From contig DVKZ01000136.1 in NCBI GenBank assembly GCA_018715775.1, positions 1 to 60,066 on the forward strand: a stretch of 60,066 nucleotides of DNA. Reading direction: 5' to 3'. The stretch is from Candidatus Fimousia stercorigallinarum. Lineage in GTDB: Bacteria; Bacillota; Clostridia; Lachnospirales; Lachnospiraceae. Positions 20,593 through 29,200 of the stretch are shown here, piece by piece. The notes under the pieces are model-generated. The model was not told the DNA's origin. It saw nothing but the letters and a program-made list of their open reading frames with translations, and made no database searches. The translations under genes and the position numbers were made by a program. Numbering within the stretch: the stretch's first letter is position 1; every line of letters begins with the position of its first letter.

Positions 20593-21276
20593 CTATTCTG
20601 CTGCTTTATTTACACAATTGATCGCATTCAAACTTCTTGGATATCCAATGTATGGAAGACATTGAGAAACTACCTTGATCAAAAACTCCTTGTCATTACC
20701 GAGATTCATGTTTCCTTTTGCATGCGAAGTCAGCTGAGGTTCACAGCCGCCCTGTGCCATGAGGAAACAAAACGTGATCATTTCCCGTTGTGCCAAATTC
20801 AGGCCTTTTCTCGTGTAATAATCTCCAAAACAATTAGCTGCAAGCCAACGGTTAATATGTCCGTTTTTCCATGCATCTTTCATTAGATCACCGAAAATAT
20901 CAACCTGTGCCTGCGCGCCTTTCTCCAGGCGGTCTTCCATCGTTGTCACTGCCTGACCTTCCAGCGGAAGCTCTATGCCTCTTTCTGTAAAGACATCATT
21001 TGTGATTTCCAAAAATGGAAACATCCGTCCAAAGCCGAGATAATCCACGGACTGATATACGACTTCTTTTACCATAACCGGCGTCATTCCGGCATCCAAC
21101 GCTTTGGGAAGCATCATGCGGAATGCTTCTCTTCCCTGGCAGCCGATCAATGTTGCAAGAATAGCCATATATCGTATTACATCATCCAGCTCCTGCCCCT
21201 TTTCATTGACAACTTCATCAAAAGCAAAATGCTCAAAGCGTTCCATAAATTCTGCATCTGTTTTATGTAAATCCAT
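20593..21276 (-). CDS. Carboxymuconolactone decarboxylase-like protein, two CMD domains
   Basis: A 227-residue protein made of two CMD/AhpD-type helical domains (about 20-100 and 120-220). The segments GQELDDVIRYMAILATLIGC and LNLAQREMITFCFLMAQGGCEPQLTSH are typical. The AhpD CxxC peroxidase pair is not present, so a peroxidase role is doubtful; many such proteins in redox operons are uncharacterised. The start at 21276 follows AAGGGG by eight bases; an upstream in-frame ATG has no ribosome site. It is the last gene of a four-gene operon with a flavodoxin, a cupin and a MerR regulator. Confidence 0.85.
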   Translation of the reverse strand: MDLHKTDAEFMERFEHFAFDEVVNEKGQELDDVIRYMAILATLIGCQGREAFRMMLPKALDAGMTPVMVKEVVYQSVDYLGFGRMFPFLEITNDVFTERGIELPLEGQAVTTMEDRLEKGAQAQVDIFGDLMKDAWKNGHINRWLAANCFGDYYTRKGLNLAQREMITFCFLMAQGGCEPQLTSHAKGNMNLGNDKEFLIKVVSQCLPYIGYPRSLNAINCVNKAAE

Positions 21277-21312
21277 TTTCCTGGCCCCTTCCATTTTCGA
21301 TGTTCTATAAAA

Positions 21313-21663
21313 TCATGTAAGCGATTCCTTTCTCATTTTAAAGCGAAGATAATCCAGATCTTCCAGCCTCTTTTCCTGTGCGTGGATTTCCTGTAAAACC
21401 TGATCCCGTTTCTTTTTCAAAATACACATTCGCTCCGCTGCAGTCGCACCGCCTTTCAAAAATAGCTGCATATATTTCAGAATTTCTTCCTGCTTAAATC
21501 CTGCATTATAAAGCGTCATGATCATCCCAAGATATTCAAGATCTGTATCATTATACTGAAAAAATCCGGCATCTTTTCGACATAAATTCCAGTCTTCATA
21601 CAATTCCAATATATACATCGGAATTTTGTATTTTTCACTTACATCCTGTTTCATCATATCCAT
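21313..21663 (-). CDS. MerR-family transcriptional regulator
   Basis: A 116-residue MerR-type protein. The N-terminal winged helix is divergent (VSEKYKIPMYILELYEDWNL, then DTDLEYLGMIMTLYNAGFK), followed by the dimerising coiled coil (ERMCILKKKRDQVLQEIHAQ). There is no metal-binding cysteine loop or long effector domain. I place the start four bases after the cupin stop, so translation is probably coupled. The operon promoter has the 19-bp spacer that MerR proteins act on, so autoregulation of this redox operon is likely. Effector unknown. Confidence 0.8.
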   Translation of the reverse strand: MDMMKQDVSEKYKIPMYILELYEDWNLCRKDAGFFQYNDTDLEYLGMIMTLYNAGFKQEEILKYMQLFLKGGATAAERMCILKKKRDQVLQEIHAQEKRLEDLDYLRFKMRKESLT

Positions 21664-21667
21664 GCTA

Positions 21668-22111
21668 TTATTTTTCTTGTAATTTTTGATATTCTTCTTC
21701 GCTGACCAGTTCACACCATTCATTGCTCGTATTTTCTCCCGGAACTTCTACTGCAATATGGCTAAACCATGAATCAGCTTTTGCTCCGTGCCAGTGTTTT
21801 ACTTCCGGCGGGATCGTGATCGTCATACCCGGTTTCAGGCTCACTGCCTCTTTTCCTTCTTCCTGATACCATCCTTCACCGGCTGTACAGATCAGAAGCT
21901 GACCGCCTCCTTTGGATGCATGATGGATATGCCAGTTATTCCGGCATCCCGGCTCAAACGTTACGTTTGCGAGAAATACTGCTGTTTCGCCAGGCACTGT
22001 TAATGGTTTTAAATAAGAATTTCCGATAAAATATTGTGCAAATGCATCATTTGGTGCGCCAATGCCAAACTGATCCTGTTTTTCAAATTCTGCTCTATCT
22101 AATGTTTTCAT
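21668..22111 (-). CDS. Small cupin-domain protein
   Basis: A 147-residue single cupin. The first motif (WHIHHASKGGGQLLICTAGEG) and the second (GMTITIPPEVKHWHGAKADS) give the usual His/Glu metal ligands. No signal peptide. Such proteins are often encoded with CMD-domain proteins and flavodoxins in Firmicutes and may detoxify reactive carbonyl or quinone-like compounds, but the activity is unproven. It lies 21 bp after the flavodoxin gene and four bases before merR. Confidence 0.85.
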   Translation of the reverse strand: MKTLDRAEFEKQDQFGIGAPNDAFAQYFIGNSYLKPLTVPGETAVFLANVTFEPGCRNNWHIHHASKGGGQLLICTAGEGWYQEEGKEAVSLKPGMTITIPPEVKHWHGAKADSWFSHIAVEVPGENTSNEWCELVSEEEYQKLQEK

Positions 22112-22132
22112 AATCTTCGGATCCTTTCTTGA

Positions 22133-22594
22133 TTAAATTTCTTTTGCCCACTGTGCAATATTAACTCCGTTTAAGAGTTTTCCGTCTTCCCATGAAAGCT
22201 CCGGATATTGCTTTCTCAGATTTTTGACAACATTTGCCATGCCGCTTCCACCGGATGTTGCAAATGGAACAAGCTTCTTACCAGAGAAATCATAGCTTTC
22301 TAAAAATGTATCGATAATACGCGGTTCAATATACCACCAGATTGGGAATCCGATACATACGGTATCATACTGATCCATATTTCCCACTTCATCTGCAATT
22401 TCCGGACGACTTGCCGGATCGTTCATTTCTACCGAACTTCGGCTCTTTTTGTTCATCCAGTTCAGATCATCAGAAGTATACGGCGTCGCCGGTTTTATCT
22501 CATACAAATCTGCACCTAATGCTTGTGCCAATGTTTTTGCTGCTTTTGCGGTTACCCCGCTTGCGCTAAAATACGAAACTAATGTTTTACTCAT
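22133..22594 (-). CDS. Flavodoxin-family FMN protein
   Basis: A 153-residue flavodoxin-like electron carrier or small NAD(P)H-dependent FMN reductase. The phosphate-binding loop SYFSASGVTAKAAKTLA (8-24) and isoalloxazine loops GFPIWWYIEPRIIDTFLESY and ATSGGSGM are clear. GGAGGGATG ribosome site before the ATG. It is first of the operon, directly after a MerR-type promoter. This type is usually induced by redox or electrophile stress. Confidence 0.9.
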   Translation of the reverse strand: MSKTLVSYFSASGVTAKAAKTLAQALGADLYEIKPATPYTSDDLNWMNKKSRSSVEMNDPASRPEIADEVGNMDQYDTVCIGFPIWWYIEPRIIDTFLESYDFSGKKLVPFATSGGSGMANVVKNLRKQYPELSWEDGKLLNGVNIAQWAKEI

Positions 22595-22654
22595 TTTGAC
22601 ATCCCTCCTGCATGATTCAAAGTCTGTCTGACTTTCTGTCTTTACTATACCTTT

Positions 22655-22685
22655 ACTATACCACCGATATTTTCCAGGTGTCTAA
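22655..22685 (-). promoter_or_regulatory. MerR-type promoter with 19-bp spacer
   Basis: Minus strand: -35 TTAGAC (22685-22680), spacer of exactly 19 bp (22679-22661), -10 TATAGT (22660-22655). A short dyad (CACC at 22662-22665 and GGTG at 22677-22680) is centred in the spacer. Long spacers with a central dyad are specific to MerR-activated promoters. TATAGTAAAGG is repeated 11 bp further on and offers a second -10. Confidence 0.75.
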
Positions 22686-22782
22686 TGCTTATTTTGAAGG
22701 AGGGATCATACGTTTTTTGCATTTCTGATTTTTCGCTAATATCCCTAATATCTCATTAAAGTATAAAGAAGTTCCCAATATG

Positions 22783-23649
22783 CTATGTACCTCTGATGCG
22801 GTCTAAAAAGTTCTGTACCGGTGACGAAAGTACTTGATTTTTTCTCCACACAAGCACAAATCCCGTTTCCAGAGGCGGCGAGAGAGGAACAAAGGTCAGA
22901 TTTTCATAAATCGCGCCAACCGGATAACTGAGCAGCACCCCGATATGATTTTCTACCATTACAGCGGCATTATTCAGCAGATTATAAGTTCCGACTACCC
23001 TGATCTGGCTGAAATATTCTCCAAACCAGTTCTCCACCTCATTTTTTACAAGATCTCTTTTTACCAGCATGATCGGAATATCCAGAAGATCTGCCGGCGT
23101 GATAACTTCCTTCCTTGCAAGCTCCGAGTCATTCGGCACGAGTGCTCTCCATTTTTCTTTCTTTTTCAACCGATGAAAATTGTATTTTGAAATATCCACC
23201 GGCTCAGACAAAAGGCCGATATCGATCAGTCCGCGATCCAGGCGCTCTTTGATATCATCCGCATTTGCCGTATAAATTTCGTATTTCACAAGAGGATAAT
23301 CCTTTTGAAACGCCGCGATCACGCCGGCAAGCTCCTGCATACATTTCGCTTCCGCACAGCCAAATACGATCTCACCGGCCATCTCGTCCTGTCGGTCTTC
23401 AAACTCTTTTTGTGTACGATCCGCCAGCGTGATAATATCCTGTGCCCGTTTTTTCAAAAGCATGCCTTCTTCCGTCAGATAAATATTATGATTGCTCCTT
23501 CGAAACAGCTTGCAGCCAAGTTCTTCTTCGAGCTGCATGATCTGCCTGGATAATGTCGGCTGCGTGACATGCAGCAACTGCGCCGCTTTCGTCATATTCT
23601 CTTCCCGCGCAGCCATCAGGAAATACCTTAACACACGCAATTCCATCAT
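22783..23649 (-). CDS. LysR-family transcriptional regulator
   Basis: The 288-residue protein has an N-terminal winged helix-turn-helix (MELRVLRYFLMAAREENMTK, AAQLLHVTQPTLSRQIMQLE) and a periplasmic-binding-like effector domain (GEIVFGCAEAKCM, DIGLLSEPVD, GVLLSYPVGA). The ATG directly follows the stop of the FAD dehydrogenase gene (TAA then ATG), so the two are co-translated. A ribosome site is hardly visible, which fits coupling. Being downstream of, not divergent from, its partner is less usual for LysR genes. Target and effector unknown. Confidence 0.9.
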   Translation of the reverse strand: MMELRVLRYFLMAAREENMTKAAQLLHVTQPTLSRQIMQLEEELGCKLFRRSNHNIYLTEEGMLLKKRAQDIITLADRTQKEFEDRQDEMAGEIVFGCAEAKCMQELAGVIAAFQKDYPLVKYEIYTANADDIKERLDRGLIDIGLLSEPVDISKYNFHRLKKKEKWRALVPNDSELARKEVITPADLLDIPIMLVKRDLVKNEVENWFGEYFSQIRVVGTYNLLNNAAVMVENHIGVLLSYPVGAIYENLTFVPLSPPLETGFVLVWRKNQVLSSPVQNFLDRIRGT

Positions 23650-25029
23650 TTATTTTGATCCCATTTCTTCTATAATATGATCCGCTACATAAACACCACT
23701 GGCCGAAGCATGGGAAAGTGAATGAGTCACTCCGCTTCCATCTCCAATAACAAACAGTCCTTTATGTCTTGTCTCCAGATGATCGTCGAGTTCTACTTCC
23801 ATATTATAAAACTTGACTTCCACGCCATAGAGAAGAGTATCGTCGTTTGCAACTCCCGGTGCAATTTTATCCAGCGCATAGATCATTTCGATAATGCCGT
23901 CTAAAATACGTTTCGGAAGTACCAGGCTCAGATCTCCCGGTGTTGCCGACAGCGTCGGGCGTACATTTCCCTCTTCAATCCTCTTATGCGTACTTCTTCG
24001 TCCCCGTTCCAAATCTCCGAATCTCTGGACGATCACTCCGCCGCCAAGCATATTCGACAATCGTGCAATACTTTCCCCATAACCATTACTATCTTTAAAT
24101 GGTTCAGAAAAATGTTTTGCGACCAGCAGCGCAAAGTTTGTATTTTCCGTTTTTTTCGATGCATCTTCGAAACTGTGCCCATTCACTGTGATAATTCCGT
24201 TTGTATTTTCATTTACAACAATTCCATTCGGATTCATACAAAATGTTCTTACATCATCTTCAAATTTCTCCGTACGGTACACGATCTTGCTTTCGTATAA
24301 TTCGTCTGTAATATCTTCAAAAATAACTGCCGGGATTTCAACACGGACACCCAGGTCAACCCGATTCGATTTCGTTGGAATTTCCAGATCCGCGCAAACT
24401 TTTTCCATCCATTTGCTTCCACTGCGTCCAACGGAAATAATGCACTGTCTGCCCTCTGTGGCTCCCTGCTCTGTAATTATGCGGTATCCGTCCTTTGTAC
24501 GTTCCACGGACTGCACCGGTGTCCGGAAAAAGAAGTCTACTTTATCTTTCAATTCATCATAAATATTTTCCAGAACAATATAGTTAATGTCCGTTCCGAG
24601 ATGACGCACCGATGCTTCTAGCAGTGTCAATTTATTTTGCATACAGGTCTTTTTAAACTTCGTACCTGCAGTCGAATACATCTTCGTGCCTTCTCCACCG
24701 TATTTTACATTAAGCTCATCAACATATTCCATCAGCTCAATGGCCTTTTTCTTTCCAATATAAGCGTGGAGCGTTCCTCCGAAATCATTTGTAATGTTAT
24801 ATTTCCCATCCGAAAATGCCCCTGCACCGCCAAATCCGTTCATGATCGCACACGTCGCACAATGGATACAGTTTTTTACTTTTTCACCGTCAATCGGACA
24901 ATTCCTCTTTTTCAACTCATTTCCCGATTCAAATACGGCAACTTTTAATTCCGGTTTCTTTTTTACCAGTTCATATGCTGAAAAAATCCCACCCGGACCT
25001 GCACCGATAATTACTACATCATATGTCAT
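23650..25029 (-). CDS. FAD-dependent dehydrogenase, COG2509 family
   Basis: A 459-residue flavoprotein. The N-terminal FAD-binding Rossmann motif VVIIGAGPGGIFSAYEL is followed by a cysteine-rich patch (KNCIHCATCAIMNGFGGAGAFSDG). At the C-terminus GLFVIGDGSGVTHSLSHASA closes the FAD site. The family is annotated as uncharacterised oxidoreductases with NAD(P)-dehydrogenase likeness; the substrate is unknown. I start at the ATG at 25029 (GGAGA seven bases upstream) rather than the in-frame TTG two codons earlier. A LysR gene follows without a gap. Confidence 0.88.
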   Translation of the reverse strand: MTYDVVIIGAGPGGIFSAYELVKKKPELKVAVFESGNELKKRNCPIDGEKVKNCIHCATCAIMNGFGGAGAFSDGKYNITNDFGGTLHAYIGKKKAIELMEYVDELNVKYGGEGTKMYSTAGTKFKKTCMQNKLTLLEASVRHLGTDINYIVLENIYDELKDKVDFFFRTPVQSVERTKDGYRIITEQGATEGRQCIISVGRSGSKWMEKVCADLEIPTKSNRVDLGVRVEIPAVIFEDITDELYESKIVYRTEKFEDDVRTFCMNPNGIVVNENTNGIITVNGHSFEDASKKTENTNFALLVAKHFSEPFKDSNGYGESIARLSNMLGGGVIVQRFGDLERGRRSTHKRIEEGNVRPTLSATPGDLSLVLPKRILDGIIEMIYALDKIAPGVANDDTLLYGVEVKFYNMEVELDDHLETRHKGLFVIGDGSGVTHSLSHASASGVYVADHIIEEMGSK

Positions 25030-25137
25030 AACCAATTCTCCTTTTCATTCCATACAGCATGCACTCCTATTTTTCGTCCGCCGCAGTCATTTTATACATT
25101 TCGACACCGATAAAATATAACTGCCCTGTCTTTGTTG

Positions 25138-25356
25138 TTATTTACCGATTCCTGCAATTAAGGTGATCACTCCAACAATGACAAGAATCGGCAGTGCCAG
25201 ATAAATAAATCCTCCGATCACAAGGCCGATCAAAACCACCGGAAGTAAGATCACTGAGAAAAAGATTTTCGTCAATCCCCAGGCTGCCCGAAATGCAAAC
25301 CAGATGATCTTCCCAAATATCAGGAACATTAAAATCGTAAATACTATTGTCATCAT
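25138..25356 (-). CDS. Small hydrophobic membrane protein, unknown function
   Basis: A 72-residue protein that is nearly all membrane: three hydrophobic stretches (MTIVFTILMFLIFGKIIWFA, IFFSVILLPVVLIGLVIGGF, ALPILVIVGVITLIAGI). The start at 25356 has GGAG nine bases upstream; an earlier in-frame ATG touches the ribosome site. It resembles small envelope-stress membrane proteins in size and composition only. It lies between the flavoprotein and an acetyltransferase on the same strand. Confidence 0.7.
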   Translation of the reverse strand: MMTIVFTILMFLIFGKIIWFAFRAAWGLTKIFFSVILLPVVLIGLVIGGFIYLALPILVIVGVITLIAGIGK

Positions 25357-25396
25357 TGCCTTCATCTCCTTTTCTATCTAACCAGTCTGTCAATGC

Positions 25397-25924
25397 TTAC
25401 AATATACAGCTCATTTCATGCCACTGCTCACCGCCCCAGGATGAATTCGCAATTCCTTCATCTTGAAATCCCATCTTCTGATACATCCCAACTTTCGAAT
25501 CCAGGCAGGTCAGAATCAGTTTCTTTCTTCCTCTTGCAGCTTCTCTCTGCATATATCGAAACACGATTTCTTTTGCAAGCCCCTGCCCCCGATATTCCGG
25601 AAGAACATCCAGTCCCAGCAGCATGATATTTTCTCCATCCGGATCGTGCAGCTTTGTATCCGCAAAGAATTCATCTCGAAACTTGCTTTCTTTTGTTGCC
25701 GATCCATTCAAAAATCCGGCTATCTTTCCGGTTTCCCGATCAATCGCAACCAAAAACAGATCTGGAACTTGATGGGTTCTTTCACACATCATCTTTTCTG
25801 TACATGCTTCATTCGGCGGAAAACAGATCTGCTCAATCTTCGCAGCCTGCTCATCCTCCTCAGGTAAAATCGTCCGAAATGCAAAGCGCTCTTCTAATTG
25901 CGTATTTAAGTCGTATTGTGTCAT
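25397..25924 (-). CDS. GNAT-family N-acetyltransferase
   Basis: A 175-residue acetyl-CoA-dependent transferase. The acetyl-CoA binding motif A is clear: LLGLDVLPEYRGQGLAKEIV (Q/RxxGxG/A form), then motif B near LDSKVGMYQKMGFQDEG. The sequence order resembles arylalkylamine acetyltransferase-like proteins. I start at 25924, with GGAGG about 13 bases upstream; a longer reading from 25960 has no ribosome site. Acceptor substrate unknown. Confidence 0.88.
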   Translation of the reverse strand: MTQYDLNTQLEERFAFRTILPEEDEQAAKIEQICFPPNEACTEKMMCERTHQVPDLFLVAIDRETGKIAGFLNGSATKESKFRDEFFADTKLHDPDGENIMLLGLDVLPEYRGQGLAKEIVFRYMQREAARGRKKLILTCLDSKVGMYQKMGFQDEGIANSSWGGEQWHEMSCIL

Positions 25925-26125
25925 ATGAATTTGTTTCCCTCCAATTTTCCTTTCATTCATAGGGAGTATAACACACTTTTTTCTTTTTCGCGACTGAAAA
26001 CCCCTTCCAAATGCGCTTCACATGCATTTACAAGAAAGTTTTAAGATTTCATTCATAATAATGAAAGAATTTCTTTCTTTTTCCTATACTAAGATTCATT
26101 ACTTGACCGTCAACTACCACGTACA

Positions 26126-26167
26126 CAAAAATCCCCCTTCCTTACTATCCTGTAAGAAAAGGGGATG
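26126..26167 (-). terminator. Rho-independent terminator of the amidohydrolase-TIGR00300 operon
   Basis: Minus-strand hairpin ATCCCCTTTTCTTAC / GTAAGGAAGGGGGAT with a short loop, ending in a run of U (plus-strand A tract 26126-26130). It begins six bases after the stop at 26173. The 200-bp stretch from here to 25925 shows nothing else. Confidence 0.8.
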
Positions 26168-26172
26168 ATCTC

Positions 26173-27270
26173 CTACATCAATCCGAGGCCTTTGGCCACG
26201 ATCATAATAAAATCCTGTACGTTTGTAACAATCGTCGTTGCCGATAAGCTTCCGCGATCCAGAAGTTTATTTACAACAAACTCATCCGCGTCGACCGTAT
26301 ACAAGAATACCGGACGAACCGTTCCATCGCGCAGAACGCGATAAGAAGGAGTCATATTGCCGGTTGCGATCGTATGAAGCATTGTTGCAAGACAGATAAC
26401 CGTAGTTGCTTTCTTTACCATATTCCGCATTGCTCCCTGACCTTCATAAGCATCACCGATGACTTCCGGTAAAGGTCCGTCATCACGGATCGAACTGGTC
26501 AGAACAAACGGTACGCGGTTCTTTACACAGCTATACATAATGCCGTTGTCGATATCGTAATCTTCAATAAAGCGGGCGATCGATCCACTCTTTCGCACCC
26601 GGTTAATCACATCCAAGTGATTATAATGTCCATTTGGCTGCGCTTTCTGCGTATAAATGTCCTGACCGAGTGCGGTATGGAACATTGCACCTTCCAGGTC
26701 GTGCGTTGCCAGCGCATTCCCTGCCATTAAGCCGTCCACGTAACCATTTTCTACCATTGCCTGCATGGCGCATCTTGCATCAGCGTCAAATGAAAATGCC
26801 GGACCCATGACCCATAGAATATTGCCGTGCTCCTTTTCATAACGGAGAAGCTCAAACAGACGGTCATAATCTCTTGCAAAAGAAGTTTCACGACTGCGGC
26901 CCTGGCGAAATACAAATTGATCATCCAGGTCATTTACCGGATTTTCAAATCCGGTGCTGTGAAGATAAATCCCTTCTTCCGCGTTTTCCGTTCTTCCGAT
27001 AATGACCTTATCTCCGATCTCCAGATTGCGGTTTTCTACTACTCGCAACTCGCCGTCATCACCAAGCACTACGCTGGAATCCATACGGCTTTCCTTTGCT
27101 AATTTCCACTGTCCGCGGATTTTAAAATATTCCGGATACATCGATGTACTATGATAATTTTCCGGCGCTACTCCTTTGATTGCAACGGATTCCCAGACTG
27201 CATCCGGCGCCTCCGTAAACTTTTTCTGCGTAAAGTCCGGTTCTCTGTATTCTGGCATATGAAACATCAT
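26173..27270 (-). CDS. TIGR00300-family protein (LOR/SDH-like, archaeal-type ornithine cyclodeaminase relative)
   Basis: The C-terminal two-thirds (about 125-365) matches the LOR/SDH conserved domain: YVDGLMAGNALATHDLEGAM, GHYNHLDVINRVRKSGSIA, FVLTSSIRDDGPLPEVIGDA, TVICLATMLHTIATGNMTPS and VTNVQDFIMIVAKGL. In characterised relatives this module deaminates ornithine to proline or forms the C-terminal half of arginine dihydrolase proteins. The first 120 residues are a smaller domain seen in the same family. The start at 27270 has AGGAGG six bases upstream and is one base past the amidohydrolase stop, so the two are co-translated. Exact substrate unproven. Confidence 0.75.
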   Translation of the reverse strand: MMFHMPEYREPDFTQKKFTEAPDAVWESVAIKGVAPENYHSTSMYPEYFKIRGQWKLAKESRMDSSVVLGDDGELRVVENRNLEIGDKVIIGRTENAEEGIYLHSTGFENPVNDLDDQFVFRQGRSRETSFARDYDRLFELLRYEKEHGNILWVMGPAFSFDADARCAMQAMVENGYVDGLMAGNALATHDLEGAMFHTALGQDIYTQKAQPNGHYNHLDVINRVRKSGSIARFIEDYDIDNGIMYSCVKNRVPFVLTSSIRDDGPLPEVIGDAYEGQGAMRNMVKKATTVICLATMLHTIATGNMTPSYRVLRDGTVRPVFLYTVDADEFVVNKLLDRGSLSATTIVTNVQDFIMIVAKGLGLM

Positions 27271-27271
27271 A

Positions 27272-28882
27272 TCATTCCTCCTGTCTGCGGTATACACATT
27301 CACCGCCTATATACGTTTGTCTTACCTTGATCTGGTCGATCCTCTCCGGATCCGTTTCAAAAATATTTTCACTCAATACGGCAAAATCAGCCCGATATCC
27401 TTTTTTCAGCATGCCGGAGCCGATAAAACCTGCTGCCTCGGCTGCCCCTTTTGTATAGAGCTTAACTGCCGTTTCTATGTCAATGGCCTGATCTGTACCG
27501 CAGTCCGTGCCATCTGCTGCCCGACGCGTTACTGCAAGCTTTAAGCCAGGGAACGGATCCGAAGGAACCGCCCAGAACGTAGCCGGTGCGTCCGTAGAAA
27601 ATCCGAGTATGACATTTTGATCCAGGATCTTCTTAATCGGATAACATTCCTTCAGCCGTTCCGCGCCCAGGTTATTCAAATAACTTGCACTCTCCGCATA
27701 TGGGAAGATTGGCTGCGTCACAAATGCAATTCCATGATCTGCCGCTTTTTTCAAACTTTCTTCTGACGGTGCTGTTACATGTTCGATCCGTACATAAGGA
27801 ATTCCTTCTTCCGTCCATGGTATTTCTTTTTCCGCACGTCCGATCATGCGGTCGATCGTCCGAGTGCCCATCGCATGCATAGACAACTGGCATCTATGTT
27901 CCTTGCAGTATTTTACTGCAGACTCGATCAGTTCTTCTGAACATACCGGAAAACCGAAGTTGCTGTCCGAACCGAGATATGGACGATCCATCCAGGCTGT
28001 CTGTCCGGAAACACTGCCGTCACCGATCAGTTTCAGGCCAGCTGCAAATATCTGATTTTCACGATCCATCCGCCCATCGAGCTTATCAAAAGATTCCGGA
28101 TGATCCGCAAAAAAGTCCCACATATAATATACGCCTACGCGCTGGTGAAATCCGCGTTTTGCCGCTTCTTCATAAATTGGGATATTATCACTTTCATCCA
28201 GATTTCCCATATCACAAATGGCTGTGATTCCCTGAGATGTCAATAACTCGCCTAATTCCAGAAGATTCTCTACCTGCTTCTCTTTCGGTTCTGGAGGGAG
28301 CAGCGGTGCCAAAAGATTCCGTGCATTTTCTTTTAAAACACCAGTCGGTTCTCCATTTTCATCCCGATCGATCTCTCCGCCCGGAGGATCCGGCGTATTC
28401 CGGTCAATACCAGCCAGTTCCAATGCCTTACTATTAACACAGCGGATATGCGCGCACGTTCTCATAAGAGAAACCGGGGCATCACTGCAGCCTTTGTCCA
28501 GATCATAGCGGTTTGGCGATCTTTTTTCCGCAAGTGCCTGCTCATCATAGCCCCATCCCTGAATCCACTCTCCTGGTTCCTGCTGCGCCCGGTGTTCGCG
28601 GATTGCCTCGGTCAGATCGCTGATCGAACAAATATCCGGCGGCATGACCGTGATCTTTTTACGAAAATCTGCCAGCATGACCGGATGCATATGTGCATCT
28701 ACGAATCCCGGTATTATGCACTTTCCTTCCAAATCCGTAACCGTTCCTTCGCAATCCGGAAGATTCTCCATGCGGCCCGTCCAGAAAATCCGGCCGTCAC
28801 GAACGATCATAGCCTCGGTCCATAGATTTTCATCATCTGATGTAAAAATCTTCCCATTGATAAAGATATGATTTTTTGTCAT
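27272..28882 (-). CDS. Amidohydrolase family protein (YtcJ-like, amidohydrolase_3)
   Basis: A 536-residue metal-dependent hydrolase. It shows the N-terminal composite domain (HIFINGKIFTSDDENLWTEA), the metal-binding CIIPGFVDAHMHPVM, LSMHAMGTRTIDRMI and VRIEHVTAPSEE histidine blocks, the late Asp in LGFSTDAPATFWAVP, and C-terminal KKGYRADFAVLSENIF. Family members cleave C-N bonds in formyl, acyl or amidine-type substrates; the substrate is open. It starts with a good AAAGGAGTGG site and leads a two-gene operon with an ornithine-cyclodeaminase-related gene, which suggests use of an arginine/ornithine-like or N-acylated amino compound. Confidence 0.88.
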   Translation of the reverse strand: MTKNHIFINGKIFTSDDENLWTEAMIVRDGRIFWTGRMENLPDCEGTVTDLEGKCIIPGFVDAHMHPVMLADFRKKITVMPPDICSISDLTEAIREHRAQQEPGEWIQGWGYDEQALAEKRSPNRYDLDKGCSDAPVSLMRTCAHIRCVNSKALELAGIDRNTPDPPGGEIDRDENGEPTGVLKENARNLLAPLLPPEPKEKQVENLLELGELLTSQGITAICDMGNLDESDNIPIYEEAAKRGFHQRVGVYYMWDFFADHPESFDKLDGRMDRENQIFAAGLKLIGDGSVSGQTAWMDRPYLGSDSNFGFPVCSEELIESAVKYCKEHRCQLSMHAMGTRTIDRMIGRAEKEIPWTEEGIPYVRIEHVTAPSEESLKKAADHGIAFVTQPIFPYAESASYLNNLGAERLKECYPIKKILDQNVILGFSTDAPATFWAVPSDPFPGLKLAVTRRAADGTDCGTDQAIDIETAVKLYTKGAAEAAGFIGSGMLKKGYRADFAVLSENIFETDPERIDQIKVRQTYIGGECVYRRQEE

Positions 28883-28979
28883 TTTATTCCACTCCTTTAT
28901 CCATTAATCATAACAGAAAAATGATCATTTGTCAGAAATTTTTATAAAACTTCGCTTCTTTCCCCTTATTTTTCGTAAC

Positions 28980-29044
28980 CGTTCAGCCATGCAAGCTGCG
29001 ATTAGCCTGTGAAACAGGCGATCTGTGGCTTGCATGGTTGAACG
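28980..29044. repeat. 65-bp near-perfect palindrome
   Basis: CGTTCAGCCATGCAAGC at the left and GCTTGCATGGTTGAACG at the right, with the inner arms AGCCTGT and ACAGGC, form a long imperfect palindrome centred near 29012. It lies in the 383-bp gap between two divergent operons. It could be a bidirectional terminator, a REP-like element or a large operator. No adjoining U run of useful length is seen on the minus side; on the plus side ATTTTTTGTG follows within a dozen bases. Confidence 0.8.
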
Positions 29045-29077
29045 ATCACTATTTTTTGTGTAAAACATTCATTTTTC

Positions 29078-29106
29078 TTGCATAATTTTAGAAAAAGTAG
29101 TAAGAT
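29078..29106 (+). promoter_or_regulatory. Sigma-A promoter of the M20 peptidase-YfcC operon
   Basis: -35 TTGCAT (29078-29083), 17-bp spacer, -10 TAAGAT (29101-29106). Transcription would start near 29113, giving a leader of about 150 bases that contains a terminator-like hairpin. Confidence 0.65.
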
Positions 29107-29155
29107 ATTCATAATTATTCATTATAAATTACAATAAATATTTTTTTAACATTGT

Positions 29156-29200
29156 TGGACTCCGAAGACGGATACTGTTAGATTCGGGGTTTTTTCTTTT
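29156..29200 (+). terminator. Leader terminator (attenuator-like) before the M20 peptidase gene
   Basis: ACTCCGAA (29159-29166) and TTCGGGGT pair with one G-U and are followed directly by TTTTTTCTTTTTT. It lies between the promoter and the first gene (29266), so it either attenuates the operon or ends a short transcript of about 80 bases. I recognise no riboswitch class in it. Confidence 0.65.
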
